Assembly (NCBI GenBank): GCA_027314705.1
Contig: DAHVAJ010000022.1
Span: 1 to 64,000 of the forward strand
Length of the DNA stretch: 64,000 nt
From: Acidimicrobiaceae bacterium
Lineage (GTDB): Bacteria; Actinomycetota; Acidimicrobiia; Acidimicrobiales; RAAP-2
Direction of reading: 5' to 3'
This document shows positions 22,108 to 30,984 of the stretch, in pieces. The position numbers and the translations under genes are program-made. The notes beneath the pieces are model-generated. The model saw nothing but the letters and a program-made list of their open reading frames with translations, was not told where the DNA came from and did not search any database. Numbering within the stretch: the stretch's first letter is position 1; every line of letters begins with the position of its first letter.

Positions 22108-22422
22108 GTGCCCCTTACCAAGACCGATCTGATCGCCGCCGTGGCCGTCCACACCGGTGTGACCGCGAAGGACGTCGCCACCGTGCTCGGGGGCCTCGAG
22201 GACGTCGTCACCGCCACCGTGGCCAAGGGCGAGAAGGTGGCGATCACCGGCTTCGTGACGTTCGACCGCACCCAGCGTGCGGCCCGGACGGGTCGCAACC
22301 CGCAGACCGGGGAGGCCATCAAGATCAAGGCGTCGAAGAGCCCCAAGGTCACGGCCGGCGCCTCGTTCAAGAAGGTCGTGAACGGCCAGACCCAGGCGCC
22401 CAAGCTGCGCAAGGCCAGGTAA
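22108..22422 (+). CDS. HU nucleoid-associated protein, tail-less
   Basis: 104-residue HU homologue: start MPLTKTDLIAAVA, VAITGFVTFDRTQRAARTGRNPQTGEAI with the beta-arm RNPQTG, and SFKKVVNG close. A short basic C-terminal extension (QTQAPKLRKAR) takes the place of the long tail seen in the other HU gene at 9121. HU dimers bend and compact DNA. The SD AAGGAGA (22097-22103) 4 nt before the GTG is strong, consistent with high expression. The upstream 180 bp hold no gene; a hairpin terminator follows at 22447. Two HU paralogues with different tails suggest heterodimers or division of labour. Confidence 0.93.
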   Translation: MPLTKTDLIAAVAVHTGVTAKDVATVLGGLEDVVTATVAKGEKVAITGFVTFDRTQRAARTGRNPQTGEAIKIKASKSPKVTAGASFKKVVNGQTQAPKLRKAR

Positions 22423-22446
22423 CCGCGGGCCGCGCCCCGCGGCCTC

Positions 22447-22485
22447 GCCACGGCGGCGGTCCGGCTCCCGGCCCGCCGCCGTGGC
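22447..22485. terminator. Hairpin between HU and queE
   Basis: GCCACGGCGGCGG (22447-22459) and CCGCCGCCGTGGC (22473-22485) form a perfect 13-bp stem with a 13-nt loop, serving both converging transcripts. No U-tract. Confidence 0.75.
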
Positions 22486-22506
22486 GCGTCCGGCCCGGCG
22501 CCGGGG

Positions 22507-23286
22507 TCAGAGCTGGCCGATGGCCTTGTGGGTCTGGGGCACGACCCGCACCCGGCGGTGCCGGCGCAGGGCGAGCTCCTGGAGGGCCAGCAGCTGCGCG
22601 GGATCGGGGGCGGTCTGGCCCGGGCCGACCGGGGTGAGGGGCTGCAGGAAGACCTCGACCTCCCGCTCGGCCGCCCCGGCCTCGGAGGCCACCATGGTGA
22701 CGGCCGCCTCCAGCTCGCCGGGGTCGGTGGCCCCGCCGACGACGATCTTGACCCAGGTCTCCACCCCCGAGGCCAGGGCGGCACCGAGGAAGGCCCGCTG
22801 CACGCCGGGGTCCACCTGCTCGCCGTCCACGCTGGGCAGCTTGAGGTCCAGGCTCACCTGGTCGAGCCCGGCGACCAGGCGCTCGAAGACGGGCCGGAGC
22901 GTGCCGTTGGTCTCGAGCATGACCGGCCAGCCCCGGGCGGCCAGCAGGCCGACCAGGCGCGCGGTGCGGCCGCCCTGGAGCAGGGGCTCGCCCCCGGTCA
23001 GGCTGACCGAGTGGTGGGGGAGCTGGTCCCAGAGGCGGCCGACGGCCCCGACCACCTCGTCGAGGGCGAGCGGGCTCGGCACCGTCCGCCAGTCGCGCCG
23101 TCCGGCGGTCCGCTCCAGCCGGCACGGCCCCGGGCGGCGCTCGAGGGCCTCGGGCTGGTCGCAGTAGGTGCACCGCAGGTTGCAGCCGGTCAGCCGGACG
23201 AACACCTGGCGCTCGCCGACCAGGGCGGCCTCGCCCTGGATGGCCGAGAAGACCTCGGTGACGAGGATGTCGGAGGGACCGCTCAT
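22507..23286 (-). CDS. queE: 7-carboxy-7-deazaguanine synthase
   Basis: Radical SAM enzyme that contracts 6-carboxytetrahydropterin to 7-carboxy-7-deazaguanine. 259 residues; the SAM cluster motif is [11 protein letters not shown] (C35, C39, C42; CX3CX2C), preceded by FSAIQGEA and followed by [10 protein letters not shown] and LETNGT. The C-terminus LQPLTPVG and [11 protein letters not shown] is typical of actinobacterial QueE. The ATG overlaps the queC stop (ATGA). It is last in the queD-queC-queE operon. Confidence 0.93.
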   Translation of the reverse strand: MSGPSDILVTEVFSAIQGEAALVGERQVFVRLTGCNLRCTYCDQPEALERRPGPCRLERTAGRRDWRTVPSPLALDEVVGAVGRLWDQLPHHSVSLTGGEPLLQGGRTARLVGLLAARGWPVMLETNGTLRPVFERLVAGLDQVSLDLKLPSVDGEQVDPGVQRAFLGAALASGVETWVKIVVGGATDPGELEAAVTMVASEAGAAEREVEVFLQPLTPVGPGQTAPDPAQLLALQELALRRHRRVRVVPQTHKAIGQL

Positions 23287-23945
23287 CCGAGGGCCGGGTC
23301 GGCCACCCCGGCCTCGGCGAAGCCGCGGGCCCGCAGCAGGCAGGCGTCGCACGCCCCGCACGGCCGCTCGCCGCCGGCGTAGCACGACCAGGTGAGCTCC
23401 AGCGGGGCGCGGTACGAGCGTCCGAGGGCGACGATCTCGGCCTTGGTCCGTTCGATCAGCGGGGCGCGGATGGCCACCGGGTTGCCCTCGACCCCGCGCC
23501 GCTGCCCGGTGGCGGCGACGGCCCGGAAGGCGTCGACGAAGGCCGGCCGGCAGTCCGGGTAGCCGGAGTAGTCGATGGCGTTGACCCCGATCCACACGTC
23601 GTCGAGCTCGCGCGCCTCGGCCACGCCGAGGGCCACGGCGAGGAAGATGCTGTTGCGGGCGGGCACGTAGGTCGAGGGGATGCCCCCCTCCGTGCCGCCC
23701 AGGGGCACCGGGCGCGACCGGTCGGTGAGGGACGAGCCGCCCCACGCGGTGGCGTCGAAGTGCACCACGAGGTGCTCGGCGGCGTAGTGGCCGGCCACCC
23801 CGGCGGCCCGGTCGAGCTCGGTGCGGTGGCGCTGGCCGTAGTCGAAGGTGAGGGCCAGCGGGGCGGTCCCGCCCGCCGCCGCGGCGAGCGCCATGCACAC
23901 CGTCGAGTCGAGGCCGCCGGAGAGCACGACCACGTGACCGGACAC
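23283..23945 (-). CDS. queC: 7-cyano-7-deazaguanine (preQ0) synthase
   Basis: ATP-dependent enzyme converting 7-carboxy-7-deazaguanine and ammonia to preQ0. 220 residues with the PP-loop [13 protein letters not shown] at the N-terminus, [21 protein letters not shown], and the zinc Cys cluster [15 protein letters not shown]. The GTG at 23945 lies 2 bp after the queD stop; no later start keeps the PP-loop complete. Confidence 0.94.
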   Translation of the reverse strand: MSGHVVVLSGGLDSTVCMALAAAAGGTAPLALTFDYGQRHRTELDRAAGVAGHYAAEHLVVHFDATAWGGSSLTDRSRPVPLGGTEGGIPSTYVPARNSIFLAVALGVAEARELDDVWIGVNAIDYSGYPDCRPAFVDAFRAVAATGQRRGVEGNPVAIRAPLIERTKAEIVALGRSYRAPLELTWSCYAGGERPCGACDACLLRARGFAEAGVADPALG

Positions 23946-23947
23946 GG

Positions 23948-24316
23948 TCAGTCGACCACGTCGGGAGCGAGGTCCACCCAGCACTCGGACGTCTCCCACA
24001 GGCGGAGGGCGGCGAGGGGCAGCCCGGCCTCGGTGAGGACCTCCCAGGCCCGGTGGGCCAGGAGCTCCGCGGTGGGGTTGTCGAGGATCTCGTTGAGGTC
24101 GGCGTGGTCCCAGCGGTCGACCACCCCGGTGCGGACGGCGGCGGCGAGGTCGTCGAAGTCGACGACGACGCCCCGGTCGTCGAGCGCCCCCTCGACCGAG
24201 ACGTCGAGGCGGTAGGAGTGACCGTGGAGGTTGCGACACCGTCCCGGGTGCCAGGGCAGCCGGTGGGCCGCCTCGAAGGTGAACGAGCACGTGACGCGGG
24301 TGCGCGGTGCGACCAT
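23948..24316 (-). CDS. queD: 6-carboxy-5,6,7,8-tetrahydropterin synthase
   Basis: Converts dihydroneopterin triphosphate to 6-carboxytetrahydropterin, first committed step to preQ0. 122 residues; zinc ligands H18, H31 and H33 ([15 protein letters not shown]) and catalytic C27 are all present. The TAGCGT hexamer (minus strand, 24324-24329) 7 nt before the ATG suggests a leaderless start for the three-gene queDCE operon. The gene diverges from kgd. No folE, queF or tgt gene is in the window, so the fate of preQ0 (queuosine, archaeosine-like DNA modification or a natural product) is open. Confidence 0.92.
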   Translation of the reverse strand: MVAPRTRVTCSFTFEAAHRLPWHPGRCRNLHGHSYRLDVSVEGALDDRGVVVDFDDLAAAVRTGVVDRWDHADLNEILDNPTAELLAHRAWEVLTEAGLPLAALRLWETSECWVDLAPDVVD

Positions 24317-24392
24317 GGCGACGACGCTACTCCCCGGCTCGCGGCGGCCCGGCGCCGCCTCGGGGGGGAGGGTGCCCCGGTAGGCTGCATCC
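24317..24392. promoter_or_regulatory. Divergent leaderless promoters, queD and kgd
   Basis: 76 bp between starts. Minus-strand TAGCGT (24324-24329), plus-strand TAGGCT (24381-24386) 6 nt before the kgd GTG. No recognisable -35 or operator. Confidence 0.65.
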
Positions 24393-27300
24393 GTGGACGA
24401 CGCAGCGGGTGGAGACGGAACCGGCACCGGAGACCACCGGGTGGCACACGGTCGGACCACCACCGGCGCGGGGGCGTTCGGCCCCAACGCCTGGCTCGTC
24501 GAGGACATGTACGAGCGCTTCCGGACGGACCCGTCGTCGGTCTCGGCGTCGTGGGCCGAGTTCTTCGCCGACTACCGGCCGGCCGGGGAGCCAGTCGCCA
24601 CCGCTCCGGCCCCGACCCCGGCCGCCGCAGCTGCGGCCGCGGCTCCCGCCGCCCCCGTCACTCCCGTCACCGCCCCCGCCGCCCCCGTCACCGCTCCCGC
24701 CGCCGTGGTCGACGGCGCGACCCCGCTGCGGGGGGCGGCCGGCCGCATCGTGGCCAACATGGAGGCCTCGCTGGGCGTGCCCACGGCCACCAGCGTGCGG
24801 GTGGTGCCGGCCAAGCTGCTCGAGGTCAATCGCGCCGTGATCAACGACGAGTTGGCCCGCACCACGGGCGGCAAGGTCAGCTTCACCCACCTCATCGGCT
24901 ATGCCGTGGTCAAGTCCCTGGTCGCGTTCCCGGCCATGAACGCGTCGTTCGTGGCCGACGTCGACGGCCGGGGCACGCCGGGCGTCGTGCACCACGACCA
25001 CGTCGGGCTCGGGCTCGCCGTCGACGTCGAGCGGTCCGGCGGCCGCACCCTGCTCGTCCCCTGCATCACCGCGGCCGACGCCCGGGACTTCCGCGGCTTC
25101 CTGACCGCCTACGAGGAGCTCATCCGCAAGGTCCACACCAACAAGATCGCCCCCGAGGACTTCGCCGGGACGACGGTGACCCTCACCAACCCGGGCACCC
25201 TCGGCACCGTCCAGTCCGTGCCCCGCCTCATGCCGGGTCAGGGCGTCATCGTGGGCGTGGGGGCCCTCGGCGTCCCCCCCGGGTTCGAGGCGGCCGACCC
25301 GCGCACGCTCGCCGATCTCGGAGTGGGCCGCACGGTCACCCTCACCTCCACCTACGACCATCGGATCATCCAGGGGGCCGAGTCGGGCCTGTTCCTGGCC
25401 CACGTGGCCGAGTGCCTGACCGGCGGGAACGGCTTCTACCGGGAGGTGTTCTCCTCCCTCGGGGTGCCCTACGAGCCCGTGCGGTGGGAGCGCGACGCCA
25501 ACGCGGCGGCCGAGGACGCCGACGGGGGCCACCAGCGCCTGCTCAAGCAGCACCACGTCCAGAACCTCATCAACATGTACCGGGTCAGGGGCCACCTCAT
25601 CGCCCACCTCGACCCGCTCGACGCCGAGCCACCCGATCTCCATCCCGAGCTCGACCCCCTCCACTACGGACTCACCATCTGGGACCTGCCCCGCCAGTTC
25701 GTGGCCGACGGCCTGGCCGGCAAGGAGACCGCCACCCTCGACGAGATCCTCCACGTCCTGCGGGACGCCTACTGCCGCACCCTGGGCGTCGAGTACATGC
25801 ACATCCAGGATCCCGAGCAGAAACGGTGGATCCAGCAGCACCTCGAAGGGGTGTCCTCGCTCGTCACCTCCGAGGAGCAGCGCCACATCCTCGACCGGCT
25901 CAACGCCGCCGAGGTCTTCGAGCGCTTCCTGCACTCCCGCTACGTCGGACAGAAGCGCTTCGGCCTCGAGGGGGCCGAGTCGGTCATCGTCATCCTCGAC
26001 GCCATCCTCGACGAGGCCGTCCACGAGGGCCTGGCCGAGGCGGTCATGGGCATGTCGCACCGGGGACGGCTCAACGTGCTGGCCAACATCGTGGGCAAGT
26101 CCTACGGCGAGATCTTCGAGGAGTTCGAGGGCAACCTCGATCCCGAGTCGGTCCAGGGCTCGGGCGACGTGAAGTACCACAAGGGGGCGGCCGGCGTCTT
26201 CTCCGCCCGCTCGGGCGGGACCATCCCGGTCTCCCTGGCGTCGAACCCGTCCCACCTCGAGGCCGTCGACCCGGTCGTGGTCGGGATGGCCCGGGCCAAG
26301 CAGGACGCCCTCGGCGGTGAGCGGGGGGAGGGCACCGCCCTCGAGGAGGGGACCGGCCGGCCCTTCCCGGTGCTTCCCGTCCTCCTCCACGGCGACGCCG
26401 CCTTCGCCGGCCAGGGCGTGGTGGCCGAGACGCTCAACCTCTCCGGCCTCGCCGGCTACCGCACCGGTGGCACCGTCCACGTCGTCATCAACAACCAGCT
26501 CGGCTTCACCACCGCCCCCGAGGCCGCCCGCACCTCCGTGTACCCCACCGACGTGGCCAAGATGGTCCAGGCGCCCATCTTCCACGTCAACGGCGACGAC
26601 CCCGAGGCGTGCGCCCGGGCCGCCCGGCTGGCCTTCGGCTTCCGCCAGGCGTTCCACAAGGACGTGGTCATCGACATGGTCTGCTACCGGCGCCATGGCC
26701 ACAACGAGGGCGACGACCCGAGCTACACCCAGCCGCTCATGTACGCCCTGATCGACGCCAAGCGGTCGGTGCGCAAGCTGTACACCGAGGCACTCGTGCG
26801 CCGAGGCGACATCTCGCTCGAGGAGGCCGAGCAGGCCCTCGACGACTTCTCGGCCCGGCTGCAGGCCGCGCTCGACGAGACCCGGGCCGAGGCCGAGAGC
26901 GCCCCGCCGCCGCCGCCGGTGCTTCCCCAGTTCGTCGTACCCGACCTCCGCATCCCGGCGGTCGAGACGGGCGTGGACGCCGGCGTGCTGGCCCGCCTGG
27001 CCGCAGAAGTCCGGTCGGTCCCCGAGGGCTTCGTCCTCCACCCCAAGCTGGCCCGTCAGTTCGAACAGCGCGACAAGGTCGTGGCCGACGGCGAGCTCGA
27101 CTGGGCCCTCGCCGAGGCGGTCGCCGCCGGTTCGCTCCTGCTCGAGGGCGTGAACGTCCGGATCACCGGCCAGGACACCCGGCGCGGGACGTTCTCCCAT
27201 CGCCACGCCGTGCTGGTCGACCACGAGACGGGGGTCGAGCACGTGCCCCTGGCCCGCCTGGGCGAGGGGGGGCGGTTCGAGATCCACGACTCGCTCCTCT

Positions 27301-28136
27301 CCGAGTACGCCGCCCTCGGCTTCGAGTACGGCTACTCGGTCGAGGCCCCGGGCGACCTCGTGGCCTGGGAGGCCCAGTTCGGTGACTTCTGGAACGGCGC
27401 CGAGATCATCGTCGACAACTTCCTGGTGGCGGCCGAGGACAAGTGGGGCCAGCGTTCGGGCCTCGTCCTGCTGCTGCCCCACGGGTACGAGGGGCAGGGC
27501 CCCGAGCACTCCTCGGCCCGCATCGAGCGGTTCCTCACCCTGTGCGCCCGGGGGAACCTCCGGGTGGCCGACCCGACCACCGCGGCCCAGTACTTCCACC
27601 TCCTCCGGGCCCAGGTCCGGGTGCCGGAGCCCAAGCCGCTGATCGTCTTCACCCCCAAGTCGCTCCTGCGGGCCCGCCAGGCCCGCTCGCCCGTCGGGGA
27701 GTTCACCCACGGGACCTTCGCCGAGGTGCTGGACGACCCGGCCGCCGGGCGCGAGGGCTTCGACCCGGCCGCCGTCCGGCGGGTGGTCCTGTGCACGGGC
27801 AAGGTGGCCTACGACGCCCTCGAGCGGCGCGACGGGCTCGGCGCCGCCGGGGCCGGGGTCGCCGTGGTGCGGGTCGAGCAGCTCTACCCCTGGCCCAAGG
27901 ACAACCTCGAGGCGGTCCTCGGACGCTATCCGGCCTCCGACGAGGTGGTCTGGCTGCAGGAGGAGCCGGAGAACATGGGTGCCTGGAACTTCGTGCACAG
28001 CCGGCTCCACCGGCTGCTGCGTGAGACCCACGTCCTGCGCCACGTGAGCCGGGCCGAGTCGGCCAGCCCGGCCTCGGGCAGCGCCGCCCTCCACCGCCTC
28101 GAGCAGCAGGACCTCCTCTTGCGGGCCGTGGGCTGA
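24393..28136 (+). CDS. kgd: Multifunctional 2-oxoglutarate decarboxylase/dehydrogenase E1 with E2-like domain
   Basis: 1247-residue thiamine-diphosphate enzyme of the TCA cycle, the actinobacterial KGD/SucA fusion. It decarboxylates 2-oxoglutarate and feeds the succinyl group to the dehydrogenase complex or forms other products. Order: an N-terminal E1 segment ([21 protein letters not shown]), a Pro/Ala linker (about 70-105), an E2-like succinyltransferase domain ending [13 protein letters not shown] (catalytic His near 322), then the E1 core with [20 protein letters not shown] (near 665) and [11 protein letters not shown] for ThDP binding, and [12 protein letters not shown]. No lipoyl domain is present, as expected. 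In mycobacteria, activity is controlled by the FHA protein GarA; no such gene is here. TAGGCT sits 6 nt before the GTG start. A hairpin overlaps the stop. Confidence 0.95.
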   Translation: MDDAAGGDGTGTGDHRVAHGRTTTGAGAFGPNAWLVEDMYERFRTDPSSVSASWAEFFADYRPAGEPVATAPAPTPAAAAAAAAPAAPVTPVTAPAAPVTAPAAVVDGATPLRGAAGRIVANMEASLGVPTATSVRVVPAKLLEVNRAVINDELARTTGGKVSFTHLIGYAVVKSLVAFPAMNASFVADVDGRGTPGVVHHDHVGLGLAVDVERSGGRTLLVPCITAADARDFRGFLTAYEELIRKVHTNKIAPEDFAGTTVTLTNPGTLGTVQSVPRLMPGQGVIVGVGALGVPPGFEAADPRTLADLGVGRTVTLTSTYDHRIIQGAESGLFLAHVAECLTGGNGFYREVFSSLGVPYEPVRWERDANAAAEDADGGHQRLLKQHHVQNLINMYRVRGHLIAHLDPLDAEPPDLHPELDPLHYGLTIWDLPRQFVADGLAGKETATLDEILHVLRDAYCRTLGVEYMHIQDPEQKRWIQQHLEGVSSLVTSEEQRHILDRLNAAEVFERFLHSRYVGQKRFGLEGAESVIVILDAILDEAVHEGLAEAVMGMSHRGRLNVLANIVGKSYGEIFEEFEGNLDPESVQGSGDVKYHKGAAGVFSARSGGTIPVSLASNPSHLEAVDPVVVGMARAKQDALGGERGEGTALEEGTGRPFPVLPVLLHGDAAFAGQGVVAETLNLSGLAGYRTGGTVHVVINNQLGFTTAPEAARTSVYPTDVAKMVQAPIFHVNGDDPEACARAARLAFGFRQAFHKDVVIDMVCYRRHGHNEGDDPSYTQPLMYALIDAKRSVRKLYTEALVRRGDISLEEAEQALDDFSARLQAALDETRAEAESAPPPPPVLPQFVVPDLRIPAVETGVDAGVLARLAAEVRSVPEGFVLHPKLARQFEQRDKVVADGELDWALAEAVAAGSLLLEGVNVRITGQDTRRGTFSHRHAVLVDHETGVEHVPLARLGEGGRFEIHDSLLSEYAALGFEYGYSVEAPGDLVAWEAQFGDFWNGAEIIVDNFLVAAEDKWGQRSGLVLLLPHGYEGQGPEHSSARIERFLTLCARGNLRVADPTTAAQYFHLLRAQVRVPEPKPLIVFTPKSLLRARQARSPVGEFTHGTFAEVLDDPAAGREGFDPAAVRRVVLCTGKVAYDALERRDGLGAAGAGVAVVRVEQLYPWPKDNLEAVLGRYPASDEVVWLQEEPENMGAWNFVHSRLHRLLRETHVLRHVSRAESASPASGSAALHRLEQQDLLLRAVG

Positions 28137-28154
28137 TCGACCGGCGGCCCACGG
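28126..28154 (+). terminator. Hairpin across the kgd stop codon
   Basis: CCGTGGGC (28126-28133) pairs perfectly with GCCCACGG (28147-28154); the loop holds the TGA stop. It may terminate or stabilise the kgd mRNA. Confidence 0.5.
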
Positions 28155-28410
28155 ACCGTCGCCGGTGCGCCGGCCCGGCCCGCTCGTCGATGCCGTCGAC
28201 CCCGGCGCCGTGCGCCTGGTCCGGGGGCGTGGCGAGGCGGACCGAGGCCTCGCCGACGGGGTGGCCGAACGTGGCGCCGGTCCCGGTGGTCCGGTCGGAG
28301 TCGTCGACCACGGCTGCGCCCCGCCGACCGGGGTCGGCGACCGCCGTCCGGGCCGGTTTCCGCAGGGCATGTCCGGAGTCGCTCCGGGTGCATGCTTGAC
28401 TGGAGCACGT
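28137..28410. other. Intergenic region between kgd and the NYN-S1 gene
   Basis: 274 bp. After the hairpin at 28126-28154 no gene is convincing; short open frames (for example 28190-28399) lack family resemblance and an SD. A promoter for the next gene presumably lies near 28370-28400 (ATGCTTGACTGG region), but no clear -10 was found. Confidence 0.5.
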
Positions 28411-29718
28411 ATGGCCGACGAAACCCCTGGTCGACGACGTATCATCGTCGACGGATCCAACCTCGCCACCGAGGGCCGCAACGCCCCCAGCCTGGCCCAG
28501 CTCGACGAGGCCATCCGGGACTTCCTGGAGGAGCACCCGGGGTTCACGGCCGCCGACGTGACGGTCGTGGTCGACGCCACGTTCGGCCACCGCATCGACC
28601 CTTCCGAAGTGCCCGCCTTCGAGCAGGCCCTCGAGCACGGCGAGATGATCACGCCGCCCGCCGGGGCGGTCGGGCGGGGCGACGGGTTCATCCTCCGCAT
28701 CGCCGAAAAGTCGGGGGCACTGGTGCTCTCCAACGACTCCTTCCAGGAGTTCCACGTCGAGCGCCCGTGGCTCTTCGAGCCCGGGCGCCTCATCGGCGGC
28801 AAGCCGGTCGCCGGTGTGGGGTGGGTGTTCACGCCCCGCACCCCGGTGCGCGGGCCGCGCAGCCGGTCGGTCACGGCCCAGTCACGGCGCGAGGCCAAGG
28901 CCGCTGAGCTCGAGGCGGTGGGCGGGCCCGTCGACGCCGTCGCGGCGGCACCCCCGCCGGCCAGGAGGGCGAAGAAGGCGGCCACGGCGGCGACGGGCGC
29001 CACGCCGCCGGGCGGGGCACCGGCCGGGGAGGCCGCCGCCAAGAAGGCCGCGGTGAAGAAGGCCGCGACCAAGAAGGCCGCGGTGAAGAAGGCCGCGGCG
29101 ACCACGGCGGCAGCGAAGAAGGCCGCGGCCGAGACCACCCCGACCAGGAAGGCGGCGGCCAAGGCGGCAGCGAAGACGATCCCGACCAAGGCGGCGCCGG
29201 CGGCCAAGGCGGCCAAGGCGGCCAAGGCCGCCAAGGCGGCGAAGGCGACCAAGACCACCGAGGCGACCAAGACCGTCAAGACCGCCAAGAAGGCCCCGGC
29301 GGCCAAGGCCGCCAAGGCGGCGCCGGCGGCCAAGGCGGCCAAGACGGCGAAGGCCCCGGCCAGGGGGGCGAGGGCGGCGACCACGCCGGAGCCGGGGACC
29401 GGGGAGGGCCCGGGACCCGGTGGGACGCCGACCCGGGCGGCCGAGGCCCTCAACGACCCCGCCACCTTCGTCCGGTTCGTGGCCGGCCATCTGGTCGGGA
29501 CGACCTTCGAGGGCCGAGTCGTGTCCTTCACCTCCCACGGGGCCCACGTCGACGTCGACGGCATGCTCTGCCACGTGCCCCTGCGGGGCCTGGGCGACCC
29601 GCCCCCGCAGAAGGCCCGCCTCGTCCTGGCCAAGGGAGCGTCGCGTACCTTCGTGCTGGTCTCGCTGGACGCCAAGCAACGCCGGGCCGAGCTGGCCCTG
29701 GCCCCGCCGCCCGGCTGA
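28411..29718 (+). CDS. Predicted NYN-type ribonuclease with Ala/Lys-rich linker and S1 domain
   Basis: 435-residue protein with three parts. Residues 1-150 resemble a PIN-like NYN/Zc3h12a nuclease: RRIIVDGSNLATEG (first acidic site), TVVVDATFGHRID, GRGDGFILRIAEKSGALVLSNDSF with paired acidic residues. Residues about 170-345 are a disordered Ala/Lys/Pro/Thr linker of KAAKAAK-like units. The C-terminus (VGTTFEGRVVSFTSHGAHVDVD and CHVPLRGLGDPPP) looks like an S1/OB RNA-binding domain. The inference is an RNA endonuclease with a basic tether, acting in RNA decay or ribosome-associated processing. The ATG has GGAG 5 nt upstream. The linker is coded by codons similar to the HU tail, but the two are unrelated in the globular parts. 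Confidence 0.7.
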   Translation: MADETPGRRRIIVDGSNLATEGRNAPSLAQLDEAIRDFLEEHPGFTAADVTVVVDATFGHRIDPSEVPAFEQALEHGEMITPPAGAVGRGDGFILRIAEKSGALVLSNDSFQEFHVERPWLFEPGRLIGGKPVAGVGWVFTPRTPVRGPRSRSVTAQSRREAKAAELEAVGGPVDAVAAAPPPARRAKKAATAATGATPPGGAPAGEAAAKKAAVKKAATKKAAVKKAAATTAAAKKAAAETTPTRKAAAKAAAKTIPTKAAPAAKAAKAAKAAKAAKATKTTEATKTVKTAKKAPAAKAAKAAPAAKAAKTAKAPARGARAATTPEPGTGEGPGPGGTPTRAAEALNDPATFVRFVAGHLVGTTFEGRVVSFTSHGAHVDVDGMLCHVPLRGLGDPPPQKARLVLAKGASRTFVLVSLDAKQRRAELALAPPPG

Positions 29719-29749
29719 GGCCGAGCTCGGACCGGTAACCTCGCCCACC

Positions 29750-30184
29750 GTGCGCGCCGAGGACTACCTCCCCCACCGTGACCCGTTCCTCTTCGTCACC
29801 GAGCTCCGGACGGTCGACCCCGGGCACGGGGCCACCGGGGCGTGGCAGCTCACCGGTGACGAGCCCTTCTTCGCCGGGCACTTCCCGGGTCGGCCCACGC
29901 TGCCGGGCGTGCTGATGGTCGAGGCCCTGGCCCAGCTGGGCGGGGTGGCCGTCCTGGCCGACCCGAGGTCGAGCGGCCGGCTGCCCCTGTTCGGTGGCAT
30001 CGAGCGGGCCCGCTTCCGGCGCCAGGTCGTCCCCGGCGACCTGCTGGAGCTCGAGGTGACCCTGGGGCACCTGTCGGCCCGGGCCGGCAAGGGCAGCGGA
30101 CGGGCCACGGTCGGCGGCCAGCTGGCGTGCCAGGCCGACCTGCTGTTCGTGCTGGTCGATGCCGGGCCCTCAACGCCGGGCTGA
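29750..30184 (+). CDS. fabZ: 3-hydroxyacyl-ACP dehydratase FabZ
   Basis: Hot-dog fold dehydratase of fatty-acid synthesis, removing water from 3-hydroxyacyl-ACP. 144 residues with the active-site tunnel motif FAGHFPGRPTLPGVLMVEALAQ (catalytic H44 and E58; written in parts FAGHFPGRPTLPG and VLMVEALAQLGG), the expected length for FabZ. TAACCT (29736-29741) lies 8 nt before the GTG, supporting a leaderless start. The gene is followed closely by xth. The match to FabZ is strong, but LpxC-linked or polyketide dehydratases share the fold. Confidence 0.88.
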   Translation: MRAEDYLPHRDPFLFVTELRTVDPGHGATGAWQLTGDEPFFAGHFPGRPTLPGVLMVEALAQLGGVAVLADPRSSGRLPLFGGIERARFRRQVVPGDLLELEVTLGHLSARAGKGSGRATVGGQLACQADLLFVLVDAGPSTPG

Positions 30185-30191
30185 GCGGGCC

Positions 30192-30965
30192 GTGCGCATC
30201 GCCACCTGGAACGTCAACTCCCTCACCGCCCGGCTGCCCCGGGTGGAGGAGTGGCTGGCCTATGCCCGACCTGACGTGCTCTGCCTGCAGGAGACCAAGC
30301 AGGCCGACGCCGCCTTCCCCCACGAGGCCTTCGCCGCCTTGGGCTACCAGACGGCCCACCACGGCGACGGCCGGTGGAACGGGGTGGCCATCGCCAGCCG
30401 GGTCGGCCTCGACCGGGTGGCGGCCGGGTTCGGCTCCGCCGAGGACGACCAGGGCACCCGGCTGCTGGCCGCCGACTGCGGCGGGGTCCGGGTGCTGTCG
30501 GTCTACGTGCCGAACGGCCGGGCGCTCGACAGCGAGCAGTACCCGGCCAAGCTGGCCTGGCTGGCCCGCCTGCGCCGCCTCCTCGAGGAGACCACGTCCC
30601 CGCAGGATCCCGTGGCGGTCTGCGGGGACTTCAACGTGGCGCCCGAGGACCGCGACGTGTGGGACCCGGCCGAGCTCGAAGGTCTGACCCACGTCAGCCG
30701 GCCCGAACGGGACGCCCTGGCCGAGGTGGAGGCCTGGGGCCTGGTCGACGCCTTCCGGCTCGTCCACCCCGAGGACCGGCTGTTCACGTGGTGGGACTAC
30801 CGGGGCGGCGCCTTCCACCGGCACCGCGGCATGCGCATCGACCTCATCCTGGTGACCGAGCCGCTGGCCCGGGGCGCCCGCTGGGCCCTCATCGACCGGC
30901 AGGCCCGCAAGGGGGCGAAGCCTTCCGACCACACGCCGGTCTTCGTCGACACCGACCCGGTCTGA
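30192..30965 (+). CDS. xth: Exodeoxyribonuclease III
   Basis: AP endonuclease/3'-5' exonuclease of base-excision repair, 257 residues. RIATWNVNSLTARLPRVEEWL gives the N-terminal metal Asn motif, CLQETKQAD the catalytic Glu, VCGDFNVAPEDRDVWDP and RIDLILVTEPL, with SDHTPVFVD closing the DNase I-like fold. The GTG at 30192 is preferred over the in-frame ATG 30159 because the fold begins immediately after it and the longer form would overlap fabZ. It is the last gene before the convergent helicase. Confidence 0.93.
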   Translation: MRIATWNVNSLTARLPRVEEWLAYARPDVLCLQETKQADAAFPHEAFAALGYQTAHHGDGRWNGVAIASRVGLDRVAAGFGSAEDDQGTRLLAADCGGVRVLSVYVPNGRALDSEQYPAKLAWLARLRRLLEETTSPQDPVAVCGDFNVAPEDRDVWDPAELEGLTHVSRPERDALAEVEAWGLVDAFRLVHPEDRLFTWWDYRGGAFHRHRGMRIDLILVTEPLARGARWALIDRQARKGAKPSDHTPVFVDTDPV

Positions 30966-30984
30966 CCGGCGGCCGGCCGTCCGG

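Noticed and set aside
29040-29400. Second nucleoid H1-like gene
   Set aside because: The Ala/Lys block is internal to the NYN-S1 protein and has no SD or separate start.
24327-29675. 1782-codon open frame antisense to kgd and the NYN gene
   Set aside because: Product of GC bias: the opposite strand carries clear kgd, NYN and S1 motifs, while this frame has His/Gly/Asp-rich low-complexity text with no recognisable domain.
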